A stretch of DNA of 64,000 bases from positions 8,336,751 through 8,400,750 of the forward strand of contig OZ037773.1 of assembly GCA_964035545.1 (NCBI GenBank), in the 5' to 3' direction. Below the pieces are notes generated by a model, which was given only the letters and a program-made list of their open reading frames with translations, did not search any database and had not been told where the DNA came from. The position numbers were made by a program, and so were the translations under genes. The stretch is from Bugula neritina. Taxonomy: Eukaryota > Bryozoa > Gymnolaemata > Cheilostomatida > Bugulidae. Shown in pieces: positions 52,201 to 62,447 of this stretch. Numbering within the stretch: position 1 is the stretch's first letter; each line of letters begins with the position of its first letter.

Positions 52201-55200
52201 CTGTATATGCACTTACTTGTATATGCAGGAGACTCGGTAATAAGGTCGCAGTGTCCTGGTACAATAAAGACAGGAAATACACTCCGTCACAAGACAGTGA
52301 CTTCACTTTGCCATTATCTCTAGACATGAGACTCTGTGATGTCACAGCTATGCTAGCCAATCACCTTCACTGCGGCAGCCGGCAGCTACGAGTCTTTGAG
52401 GCCAGAAGGTGGGTTCCTCACTTCCTGTACATATAGTCTGCACCACTAGCTTGGCTTTTCAACAGCAATGGATGTGTTTTCAATTATTTATAACTCATTT
52501 CATCTAGTTATTGTACACAGTGCCTTTTGATGAGTCAGATTCTGCTTGCTAGTATATAAATAGAGTGAGTGAGTGAGTGAGTGAGTGAGCGAGTGAGTGA
52601 ATGATTGAGTAAGTGAGTGAGTGAGTGAGTGAGTGAGTGAGTGAGTGAGTGAGTGAGCGAGTGAGTGAATGATTGAGTGAGTGAGTGAATGACTGAGTGA
52701 GTGAGTGAGTGAGTGAATGAGTGAGTGAGTAAGTGAGTGAGTGAGTAAGTGAGTGAGTGAGAGAGTGAGTGAGTGAGTGAGAAAGTGAGTTAGTTAGTGT
52801 AAACATAGACTCAGTGCCCAGAATATGCTATCTGAGACGTAGAGCAAAGGGATGGTAGCCTCTCAGTTTATGCCATGTCTCTGTCAGCTAACACCACGTT
52901 ATGTGATGCTTTAGAGATCAAGGATATCCGCAGTTATCACAGCACAAAGTATATGATAGCTTAAGTTCCAACAATCTCTTGGCTCCTCTGTACAAACAGG
53001 TGCAACACTCCCCTCTCTGGAGACATGCAGCTGTCCTCTTTTACCAGCAGGTTTGTTCCAGAGCTTTCTTAACAATAATCAATTCAGCTATCGTATCTTC
53101 CATGATTAACTCACTATGCTAAAACCAGTATAAATTAGATATGCTAAAACAGTACATCTGAATATTTGTTGATGGAATTTCAAGGGAAAGTATATATTAT
53201 ATTATATTATATTATATTTAGTACTATCCCTCTATTATTATGTTTCCAAGCATTATGCTTATGGAGTTTTCATTCGATGTTTGTGAATAGTTGCATGGAA
53301 TGAAACCGCAACCACAAATTCATCTGTACGAGCATCCAGTCACCAGTCACATTATTGCGCAGTGTATACGCATAAAGAGCTGCTGTTTGTAGTTACCAAT
53401 GAGTATAGAGGAGATGGAAATCCGACACACTCTCAGCTGTCTGTTTGTCTCCCAGGACTTACTTTCAGTACGTACACTCACTTTGTATCCTCTCAAACAA
53501 AAGAGTTCTCTAACAGACTCGCAGAACTCTGGAGGTTCAGAACCCGAGGAGGATTCACCACCGTCCCCTACCACTGTGTCTTATCTGTTGCAACTAGCAA
53601 GGAAGGAGCTTTGTCTTGATCACCCTCTCAGGTCTATTGTGTTGCTCATTATTACATTACTCAATTACTCATCATTACATTACTCATCATTACATTACTC
53701 ATTATTACATTACTCATTATTAAATTACTCAGTGCAATACATTACTGGATAATGTATTACTGAATGTTGCATTACTGAATATTACATTACTGAATGTTGC
53801 ATTACTGAGTGTTGCATTACTGAATATTACATTACTGAATATTACATTACTGAATAATACATTACTGAATAATACATTACTTTTGTATTACATTACTGAA
53901 TATTACATTACTGAATAATATATTACTTTTGTATTGCATTACTGAATAATACATTACTGAATAATACATTACTGAATAATACATTACTGAATATTAAATT
54001 ACTTAGTTTTACACACATGATTAACACAGTTTCACTGCAGTTTTTTTAAACATATTTTCTACTTTCAGACTCCTTTCAGTGACTGGGAAAAGGATATCAA
54101 AGATCTGCAAAGAAGAGCATTTGGTCTCTTCATTGCTGAAAGAAGAACTCAGGTTAGAAGAGATCCCGGAGTCCGAAGAGGATATTGAGATGGAGTTTAC
54201 TAAGGTGTTAGCCTCAGTGGTCCTCGACAGTGCATATCTTGCGAAACGGGGCGTGTCTACACACCCCTTCCTTCTGGTGGTAGATCGGTCAGACACGGGC
54301 GATGTTATTCGAAACAAGATCTGTGGAAGATTAAAGATATCTGATGACTGGAAACACAAGGTGTGGTATTATTTTCTCTCTATAGTCTAATGAAATAATT
54401 GGAATAGGTTAATATAAATGAAATAAAAAATACTGAATACTGTTATAACAAATTAAAGTATAATAATATTTAATATTAAAATAGTTCTGTAAAATTAAAA
54501 AGTTATTTTACTACTGAAAAATTGTATATATTTAAATCTTTATTAAAACGCTGCACTATGTGATAAAATTTTAGTCAAATGACTAATTAGTAAACACAGT
54601 TATTATAACTTATAAAAACATAAACTATGAAAACAACCATGGAATTCTAACAATAAAACAAGTATTGAATGTAAGGAACATAAAAATACTCACTCAAAGG
54701 TTTGGCAGAATCACCAAAGAGTGTAAACCTTTTACTATACATTTTATCGTTAGTATCAAAGAGTATAACTGTAAAAGATGTGATAAGGCAACATGCTTCA
54801 GTGAGTGGCAGATGTGAAGTGATTGTTTAGTGTTACCAATTGTTGAAATGATTGTAAGACGCAATGGAATAGGTATTTAATTTCTGCATTGTTGTTTTTT
54901 ATTATTTGTAGAACAATAGCAATATATCTCATTGATTAAACATTCCAAATTAAAAACTGATTCTGAATTTGACAGTAAAATAATTGATCTGTGGAATTTA
55001 TCTTTATAATATTTAGGGTATTAATTTATATTCATTTGTAATTCCCAATACTTAGACCTCTACCTCTGCCATTTGATCTCTACTTCTGCCACTTGACCGC
55101 TACCTCTGCCATTTGATCTCTACCTCTGCCATTTGACCTCTACCTCTGCCGTTTAACCTCTACCTACCTATGCTTTTATAGTTTATGACAAGTTAAACTC

Positions 55201-56250
55201 ACTGTGACATCACACACACTTTGACTCATGCATTTTGCTAACTCATACATGTTGGCTACCTTTAAACTTCAATTCCTTCTAATCAAATTGCAAAATTTGG
55301 CACGGCGGTCAATCAAATGATGCTACACATAATTTATGCCACACACTATATAATATTCCCACAAGCTATGATGTAATAAACATGCTATCTATTTTACAGA
55401 TGGAGCTGAAGCTGGTAATGCCAGGAAGAGTATCTACGCCCCTACCTGATGGGAAGTTGACTGTAAGAGACTGGGCTAACCTCGCTTATGATGATGATAC
55501 AGGTGTGTACTCTGGCCTAGTAGCTCAGTCAGTCACAGAGTATAGTTAGTGATTGAGTCCAGTTAGTGGTTGAGTCCAGTTAGTGATTGAGTCCAGTTAG
55601 TGGTTGAGTCCAGTTAGTGATTGAGTCCAGTTAGTGGTTGAGTCCAGTTAGTGGTTGAGTATAGTTAGTGATTGAGTCCAGTTAGTGATTGAGTCCAGTT
55701 AGTAGTTGAGTCCAGTTAGTGATAGCTTTTAAAACTTCCAATGTGATTTACATTTAGCTCTGCCACCTGATTATGTTATACTTTTGCATTCACTGCATCT
55801 TTTTTCGAATCCAATTTAAAGTCACAATATTTCGAATTTTCTTCTTTACAAAAATAAAACCACTCCTTGCGGTTTGTAGCAACTTATATGTGAAATTGCC
55901 CAGCTTCACCCATTCAATTACCACGGCAAGTTTTTTCTTAGACTGTGATTCTATCATTTAGTTTAAGCTGGCTGGAAGGATTTTCAGGCTATCCTGACAA
56001 AATATGATGCTATGCATTGGTACTTGTTCAACCATCAGATTGTTTGGTTTTGGATTAATACATTGAACTTAATGCATCTATTTATTTGTAATATATCCAT
56101 TGAAAATCCATATCCAACGTTTAATCAATAGTAATATATCCATTAAAATACACATGCAGTATTTAACTGATGTCAATATATCCATTGACAGGGTCTTACG
56201 AAGGATGCAACTATATAAAGATTACAGATCGACTTCAAGTAACTCTCTAG
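43242..56250 (+). CDS. USP7: USP7-type ubiquitin-specific protease lacking the TRAF domain, 21 exons
   Basis: Exons: 43242-43348, 43605-43761, 45924-46027, 46716-46848, 47376-47466, 47672-47742, 48301-48410, 48640-48769, 49010-49145, 49446-49509, 49745-49973, 50631-50758, 51109-51269, 51365-51435, 51894-52114, 52229-52408, 52915-53050, 53393-53631, 54069-54360, 55400-55502 and 56192-56250. All phases agree, giving 973 residues. The catalytic triad is present: Cys59 (ESNTCYLNSL), His288 (GAESGHYYCY) and Asp307 (YRFND). The fingers/palm block NRLTKAFGW plus QQDVHEF is retained. After the protease domain come the USP7-specific helical segment with AHLY and a series of ubiquitin-like domains, ending with a segment that aligns with the USP7 C-terminus. 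Human USP7 starts with a TRAF/MATH domain of about 200 residues. Here only 50 basic residues with nuclear-localisation-like KKRP and RPAKKLK precede the catalytic domain. Role: removal of ubiquitin from nuclear proteins, with substrate choice probably unlike TRAF-bearing USP7. Confidence 0.94.
43762..45787 (+). repeat. 21-bp satellite array (about 96 copies) starting at the exon 2 donor
   Basis: The array begins at the first base of intron 2. The exon ends TTTCACAAG and each unit reads gtagtattatactctcacaag, so every unit ends with a copy of the exon's last bases and recreates AAG|GTAGTA. Variation is concentrated in one codon-sized position (tac, cag or cac). A rarer variant, cagtctta, occurs at 44002, 44569 and 45073, spaced 27 and 24 units, which shows higher-order duplication of blocks. 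Because the unit is 21 bp without a stop in several frames, the array is open on both strands (759 and 694 codons), which I regard as a by-product. Confidence 0.97.
48758..48990 (+). repeat. 26-bp repeat spanning the exon 8 donor
   Basis: About nine copies of gaccatacagtg|gtaagagctagtgt. The first copy is the end of exon 8 and its donor, and the others fill intron 8 nearly to the exon 9 acceptor. Several copies preserve CAGTG|GTAAG exactly. Confidence 0.93.
49180..49312 (+). repeat. 20-bp repeat in intron 9
   Basis: Seven copies of tagttatacatgccttcgta in the first half of the intron, beginning about 35 bp after the donor. No splice-site motif is in the unit. Confidence 0.88.
49980..50440 (+). 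repeat. 12-15 bp repeat in intron 11
   Basis: About 30 copies of tagtatacactgtagta and variants begin within 15 bases of the exon 11 donor. The array opens long Tyr/Cys/Val-rich minus-strand frames that are artefacts. Confidence 0.93.
52118..52228 (+). repeat. tacctgtaca repeat filling intron 15
   Basis: Repeats of 12-18 bp (acctacctgtacatac) occupy nearly all of the 114-bp intron 15, from the donor to the acceptor tgtatatgcag. Confidence 0.85.
52561..52800 (+). repeat. gagt tetranucleotide microsatellite, intron 16
   Basis: About 60 copies of a 4-bp unit (gtga) with scattered substitutions. The minus-strand Leu-Thr-His-Ser open frame over it is an artefact. Confidence 0.95.
53637..54008 (+). 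repeat. 15-bp minisatellite in intron 18
   Basis: About 22 copies of tgaataatacattac and relatives (tcattattacattac at the 5' end) occupy intron 18 from 5 bp after the donor to about 60 bp before the exon 19 acceptor. Confidence 0.92.
55060..55162 (+). repeat. 20-bp repeat in intron 19
   Basis: Five copies of ctctacctctgccatttgac, imperfect. Confidence 0.8.
55530..55722 (+). repeat. 19-bp repeat in intron 20
   Basis: About ten copies of agtccagttagtggttg, beginning roughly 30 bp after the exon 20 donor. Confidence 0.88.
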
Positions 56251-57273
56251 CTCTAGTGTTATACTCTTTGTACATAGTGACCTATTCCTGTGTACAACTC
56301 CATTATACTCTTTGTACATAGTGACCTGTTACTGTGTACAACTCCATTATACTCTTTGTACATAGTGACCCTACTGCAAGTCTTATCTGCTCATCAAATA
56401 CTAACTCTGGAACCTGTGAATCTTTTCTCATTGCAAACTAGTCTTCAAGGGAATCAACTGTAGCACCATGCAAGTACGTGGTGTTTTACTTTGCGTATTT
56501 ATGATCATTCTGTGTTCTCACTTTATGTTTTAAGCTGTTTCCAACCGTTTTAGTTTTTATATACAATGTAAATATTCTTTTAAGGTATTTTGTAAAAAAA
56601 CGTTGAGTATCCAATTGTTATTTATCCCTAGTATTATTTTGTTATGGCTGTAGCAGCTCATTGTGTTTACTTACAAGAATACAATGATGTTCTTATATTA
56701 CTTTATTCTGTGACTAAACGCATTTCATGAACCAGTATGTGTGTGTGAAGTAGTTCAAAATGTCAAAATAATTGAAGAAAATGACTAAAATATTGACTCC
56801 GAAGGCATATCACGCAGCAATTACGTGATTTGTAGCCTGCAATGTTACTTTAGACAGCAAATTACACTTTCAAGTTTCTTGCTTGTATATAACCATAAAA
56901 GTTTTAGAAAAATAAAACCTATTAAATGTACGTAAGAGCAATACTACTAAACTTCGATTCCCTTTTTCACAAATACTGATAATGATCAGACATATTATGA
57001 TCGAAGGTAGAGTTATGTCCTCTCTAGTACTAGCTACTAAATTGCTTTTTTAAATTAGCATTACTGTTCACCTGAACATAAAATTTCATCTTTGCAATAA
57101 ATTGGCATTCTACAGGAAGGAAGCTGATTAGGATAAAATTCAATAATAAAACATCATAGTTAGGTAAAAGAGGAATGACAACTCCTGTGGTGAATTATGA
57201 CTAAAATATTTACAAAGCTCATCTACAATTGGTGACTTCAGCTCATCCGGCCGAGAGACAATATTAGACATCC
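56251..57273. other. 3' UTR of the USP7-like gene and convergent intergenic space
   Basis: Three partial copies of a 56-bp repeat (tatactctttgtacatagtg) run from about 56258 to 56370 in the 3' UTR. A plus-strand AATAAA at 56911-56916 is the probable poly(A) signal. The next gene is on the minus strand, so the two converge. From about 57110 the sequence is paralogous to 62235-62440 (aggaatgacaactcctgtgg in both), showing that the mucin-like duplication includes 3' flanking DNA. Confidence 0.6.
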
Positions 57274-58939
57274 TTATATAATCGAGGCCAGAGTTATTTC
57301 TGCAGCAGAATTGGCTTCCCCACTCTTTGGCTGGTCTTCAGTTACCATCTCAGACTTTGCTGCTTTTGGCTGTTCCTTAGCGCCCTAAAAGAGAATGAAA
57401 TTTGACTGAAAGGGACTGCACATGCCAAGCAAACAACAATTTAATTCCTGAGCATAATCTGGTATCCAGCTTCTGATAAAAATATTGCATTCAGCAGGTT
57501 GCATGTGATTGAATACTAAGTATACCTGTGCATTGTTTGTTCCCCATCTCAGTTCTTTCAACGTAGTGCTGTCCTCAAGCAGAGCAGTTGTGTTTCCAAA
57601 TGTAGAAAATATCGGAAAACGTTTAGTTTCATTAGGCATAATCGACATAGCCGGAATAGTAGATGTAGTAGGAACAGTAGACGTGGCAGTAGCTACAGTA
57701 GATGTAGCAACTGGTTTAGCAGATGCAGTGTGTATTTCTGTAGATGAAAAGATTGACTTGGCAGTGATAGTTTCAGCAAGTGTAGAACCTGTATCACGAA
57801 AAATATAACCATGAAGTCATACATTTGCTTGTCTGAGAAGCAGAAAACAACATCTAACTAATTTAGCTACAAGCTCTATGGGACATTCACTGGCTATTCA
57901 ATTTGTTGTAAAATGTAGAAAACCCAGGCAGAGAATTTGTGTTACATAATATGTAGGTGCAGTAATGGAGAAATTTAGAAAAGCCTGGGTTCTAGATTAG
58001 AAATGTAGCATAAGAAGTTATGTTCTCACAAGAATTTCAACCCTCGCTCTAAACCAAAATTTAATGATAAAATTAAAACTTAGGCTATCTCAATTTCTGC
58101 ACTACTACTCCTAAATGCCTCAGGTGTTACCATTTTAGATCAAACACCACCTATACACATAGCAACCTCTTCCAGTATTTGATTACCTTTAGATATATGA
58201 GATGAAGCTTCCATATTCCCAGTAGCTTTGGCTAGATATCCCTTCAAAGGTTTTGTAATTTGTGTGATTAAGATACTTTCTGTTGTCTCAACAATCCTTG
58301 GAATGGTGTTGGCTAATTTACCTGCAGAGTTCCCAGAGTTTGTTGTGTTATCATCTGTTTCATGTGCTTTGGGAGGTAAAGTAGTGGTTTTGCTCAACAG
58401 TGTGCTAAGGTAGCTGGTGATGGCTGGCTTTCCTTCAGTTGTAGTAGTCTGGTCAGAGATGGTGCTTGTTTGAGTGGTTGGTTGGGTAGTTGTAGTGGTT
58501 GGATTACTTGCTGTAGTGATTGGTTTAGTTGCTGTAGAGGTTAGTTTAGTAGTTGTAGGAGATGAGTGAGTCGGTGTAGTGGCTGTTTGAGTAAGCATAT
58601 TAGTTGAGTGTGTAGTTGTTTTTGTCTGTAAAGTAAATACATCAATTGGTTGAGAAAATCTAGTGGTTGACTGAGTTGTTGCAGTGACTGATTGAGTAAC
58701 CTTGATGATTGGTTGAGTAGAAGTAATGATAGGTAGAGTAGCTGCAGTGATATCAAGACTAACTGCAATGATTGGTAGAATAAGTTTAGTGGCTGGGGGA
58801 GATGTAGTGATAGTTTGAGGAGTTGTAATCGTAAGTTCGCTAGTTGTAGCCGTTCATTGAATAATCGAGTTGAGCTGTTGACTAGACTTAATGAGCGATT
58901 GACTAGTTGTAGTGTCTGAATCACCAGATCTGGTGGTGG
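57274..58939 (-). CDS. Thr/Ser-rich mucin-like gene, copy A (3' exons)
   Basis: Minus-strand exons 58939 (or 58625)-58187, 57788-57526 and 57384-57274 join with phases 1 and 0 and end in TAA. The first exon encodes long Thr/Ser/Pro/Gln tracts (TTTTTQPTTQTSTISDQTTT), then a non-repetitive block containing KAHETDDNTTNSGN. Exon 2 has the family block LAETITAKSIFSSTE, then Thr/Ser/Val repeats and LLEDSTTLKELRW. Exon 3 is an acidic/Lys-rich tail (GAKEQPKAAKSE). Dense O-glycosylation of an extracellular or surface protein is the likely consequence, but no anchor was proved. In the Thr frame, the 5' part (58939 to about 58850) hits an in-frame TGA, so either translation uses a second acceptor at 58625 or this copy is damaged. 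Exon 59422-59322, the copy of a membrane-like exon in B, has lost one base. Confidence 0.6.
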
Positions 58940-59321
58940 CTGTAAAAAATGGAGAAGTTAGTTTAACATTAGTTGGAATAAGCAATGTGTAACCCGTCTT
59001 AGTTAAAACTGTACTCGAAATTTTAAACCCTGTTTGATAAATGAGGAAACTGTTTTTATGGATACTTTAATGGCTAAGATTGTTTTATGTTTTTGTGATG
59101 AAATGGAACTGGAAAGTGTCTTGCTAGGGCTACAAAATTCTTTGATGAAGCATTTCAAAATGCATAAAATGAAGGTCCCAAAACATTTCATTTCTTTAGC
59201 TTTGAAAATTCAGCTTTCTAGAATCAAACTTATCATTTTCATGTGATATCATACAATAAAACATAACCAAATCCATATATTTAATATCAACAGTTTATCT
59301 TTAACACTTTTAAAATATTAC

Positions 59322-59422
59322 CTCATGTATGGAATCCATTTGCAAGTGGCTTGCAGCAATATGTGTTGCAGTTATTACAGCAGCAGGCCGGCAGTAACAA
59401 AGTTAGCATTTTCATTAAAAAG
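59322..59422 (-). pseudogene. frameshifted hydrophobic exon, copy A
   Basis: Counterpart of 61647-61546 in copy B: same acceptor (gtttag) and donor (GAG|GTAATA), but 101 instead of 102 bp, because CCTGGCTGCTG became CCTGCTGCTG. The frame then reads TAA TAA. Copy A therefore cannot encode this segment unless a different start is used. Confidence 0.6.
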
Positions 59423-60026
59423 CTAAACAAGCTGTCAAATTCTTTCACCAATGCTCTGTTGAGCTGGTTATAAATTTCAGTGTTGGTTTAAACTTATGAA
59501 AACATAAATTCAGGCATTTCTATAAAATTGTGGAGTTGCAATTTCAACATGGTTGAAATTGATTAAAATATTATAACTCATTTTCGTATTCTAACACAAT
59601 ATAAAGTTGAACTCTTTTAAAAAATTTCTTCAGGTGCATGGGAGAAATAAATTGTTAGAGTTGGGTATTTATTAACAAGCACTCTAGTACAGCTTGAGAG
59701 AGAGAACCTGCATAAAGCTGTTGGTAGTTGTCAGCCCCTGCCCTGGTTTACTTATGATGTACATCTAAATAGACACCGTTAGTGTGGAAGCTACTATATG
59801 AGTTATATGAGACACAGGAGACATGAAACAGGGCTAATGTCACTATAACTGACATTATCACACCTTCACACATAAAAATACTTTGAAATAATGTTACAGT
59901 TTTAAAGATAATTTTTAAAGATAATTATATGAAGTCACACATTTGCTTGTCTAAGAAGCAGAAAAACGACATCTTGTTGGTAGAGGGCGAGTCTTGAAAA
60001 CATCAAAATATGAGAACATCATTTAC
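59423..60026. other. intergenic or intronic spacer between copies A and B
   Basis: AT-rich sequence without coding signal. It holds a paralogous intron fragment (acatttgcttgtctaagaag near 59938) that also occurs near 57822 and 63437, marking it as part of the duplicated unit. Confidence 0.5.
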
Positions 60027-61647
60027 CTGATTCGATGGGACTGTTTAAGACAAGAACGTACAATGCTTGACAAAGAGCCATGATCACGAGCACGTAGTCT
60101 GTGTGACTGTTGATGTTCAGGAGGTTGGAGCAGTTACAGTCACTGGTTCAGAAGTTGAGGCCACATCTAGTTGAGTTACCAAAAGACTGTCCAGAAGATG
60201 AGTTGAGGTGTTTGTAGAGATAAATTCTGAAACAAGAGTATAATTACTGATTGCAGAAGAGTTGTTTGTCCTTGAACCAATCTCACTAGATTTGTGCTAC
60301 GTGAAACACCACCGCCGCCGCCACCACCACTACCACCACCACCTCCAGCAGCTTTGACTACATCTACCTTCAAAGGTTTTGTATTTTGTGTGATTAAGGT
60401 CTTAACAATTTTTGGAATGGTGTTGGCTAATTTACCCAGAGAGTTCCCAGAGTTTGTTGCTTTATCATCTGTTTCATGTGCTTTGCGAGATAAAGTAGTG
60501 GTTTTGCTCAACAGTGTGCTAAGGTAGCTCTCCTTCAGTTGTAGTTGTCTGGTCAGAGATAGTGCTTCTTTGAATGGTTGGTTGGGTAGTTGTAGTGGTT
60601 GGTTGGGTAGTTGTAGTGGTTGGTTGGGTAGTTGTAGTGGTTGGTTGGGTAGTTGTAGTGGTTGGTTGGGTAGTTGTAGTGGTTGGATTAGTAGTTGTAG
60701 TGGCTACTTGTGTATATGGTGTTACTGAGATTGTTCTTGTAGTTGTATTATTACTTGTAAGCAGTTACGGAGTTGCTCGAATGGCTGACGGAGTGAGCAT
60801 ATTAGTTGAATGAGTTGTCCTTTTTGTTGCTGGCACAAATTTATCAATCTTATCAATCGGTTGAAAATATTTGGCAGTTGATTGAATTGTCGCAGTGACT
60901 GATTGAGTAGCACTGATGATTGGTTGAGTAGAATTATTGATCGAGCAAGCAGATTTTGTGCATGGGTGAGTAGCTGCAATGACATGTCTAGCAATTGTTG
61001 TTGCTCGTAGTGATATGGTGATAGTTTGTATAGTTGTAATCGTTCAACCACTTGTTTTAGTCGAAATTTGAATAAGTCAGTTGATTTGTTGACTAGACGT
61101 AATGCAAGACTGCCTAGTTGTAGTGTTTGGATTACCCGATATACTGGTTGCTGTATAAAAACAAAATAGAGAATGTGGTTTAACATTAAATGAAATAAGC
61201 AGATAAATGACAATGTGAAGTCATCTTAGTTAAAGCTATACTTCAAATTTAAATAAATGGGAACTTAACTGTCTTTCAAAGATATTAATAGTTAAGGTTG
61301 CTTTATTGAGCATATCTTAGTGATAAAATGAAATTAGAAAGTGTCTTGCTGACGCTACAAAAATATTTGGTAAGGCATTTCAAAGTTTATGAAATAAAAT
61401 TCACAAAAAATCGTTTTCCTTAGCTTTGAAAAATCAGCTTTCAATAATCAAAATTGTCATTTTCATGTGAAATCATAAAATAAAACATAACCAAATCCAT
61501 ATCTGATATCAACAGTTTTCGATAACAACATATATAAAATATTACCTCATGTAAGGAATCCATTTCCAAGTTGCTTGCAGCAATATGTGTTGCAGTTATT
61601 ACAGCAGCCAGGCCGGCAGTAACAAAATTAGCATTTTCATTAAAAAG
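60027..61647 (-). pseudogene. Thr/Ser-rich mucin-like gene, copy B, decayed
   Basis: Recognisable minus-strand exons are 61647-61546 (hydrophobic: NFVTAGLAAVITATHIAASN), 61150 to about 60290 (Thr-rich tract with five copies of TTTTTQP, then KAHETDDKATNSGN) and 60226-60027. Compared with copy A, a 14-base deletion just after GAAGGA shifts the frame before the conserved block. In the last exon the frame that is open in copy C (ACC TCC TCA) has TGA here, with further stops after it. A (ggt)n expansion inserted a Gly-rich run near 60303-60345. No counterparts of the last two exons of A and C follow before copy A begins. This looks like a 3'-truncated, decaying duplicate, though transcription into copy A's exons is conceivable. 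Confidence 0.55.
60575..60698 (-). repeat. 21-bp coding-type repeat in copy B
   Basis: Five to six near-perfect copies of ggttgggtagttgtagtggtt, encoding Thr-Thr-Thr-Thr-Thr-Gln-Pro on the minus strand. The near-perfect identity indicates recent expansion, after or despite the frame damage nearby. Confidence 0.9.
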
Positions 61648-61850
61648 CTAAACAAGCTGTCAAATTCTTTCAACAATGCTCTGTTGAGCTGGTTATAAAT
61701 TTCAGTGTAGGTTTAAACTTATGAAAAAATTAATGCAGGCATTTCAATAAAATTGTGGAGTTGCAATTTAAATATGGTTGAAATTTATTGAAGTATTTTT
61801 ATTGGTAGAGCACCTATGCTAAGGGTCCTCTACTGTAGGTTAACAACCTG

Positions 61851-61925
<75 letters not shown>

Positions 61926-62447
61926 TGTTCTTTCTCTACCTCTACTTTACTCCCTACCTGTGGCCCTAGCCTTAAAAAAAAACAGCTGTAGGCAAGCAGT
62001 AGAGTTTAATGCTAATCTCCTCAGGTAATAAATTGCCACACCCACAACCACTGCATTGTGTGTGCAACAGATTTTCTATAATTTGGAGTTTGGACCCACA
62101 TGGCATGCAGAAAATCCATGGAGCTGTGGCTTCATCTTGACTGGGATTGTTTATACAACAATTAAGCTACTTGATTGTTTTTGAAATTGCATTACTGTTT
62201 ACCTCAACTCAACATTTTATGATTGCAAAACATTGAGCAATTTACAGGACAAGTTGATAGGAATAAAATTTAGTTTATTTCATTAAAGATATAACTTCAA
62301 AGCTAAAAAAAGTTAATCAAGCTAATAAGTTGTGAACTAATAAAACATCATACTAGTTAGGTAAAAGAGGAATGACAACTCCTGTGGTGAATTATAACTA
62401 AAATATTTGCAAAACACTTGTTTCTAGAAATTGTGATTTCAGTTCAT
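61648..62447. other. spacer between copies B and C with TA microsatellite
   Basis: A (TA)n run of about 33 repeats occupies 61855-61922. The rest is AT-rich. The 3' part from about 62235 is paralogous to 57110-57270. A tggtagagcac word at 61803 looks like a tRNA D-arm but no tRNA can be folded around it. Confidence 0.6.

Noticed and set aside
52549-52806. Leu-Thr-His-Ser repeat frame, minus strand
   Set aside because: Pure translation of a 4-bp microsatellite.
53284-53392. Open extension (LHGMKPQPQ...) as part of a USP7-like exon
   Set aside because: It follows a possible acceptor but ends in a stop at 53390. Splicing exon 17 directly to 53393 restores the USP7 alignment (YQQ then L-P-M-S-I-E) and the phase.
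61803-61855. tRNA-like sequence (tggtagagcac ... gttaacaacctg)
   Set aside because: A D-arm-like word is present but no acceptor stem, anticodon stem or T-loop box can be paired around it. It is at most a decayed tRNA-derived fragment.
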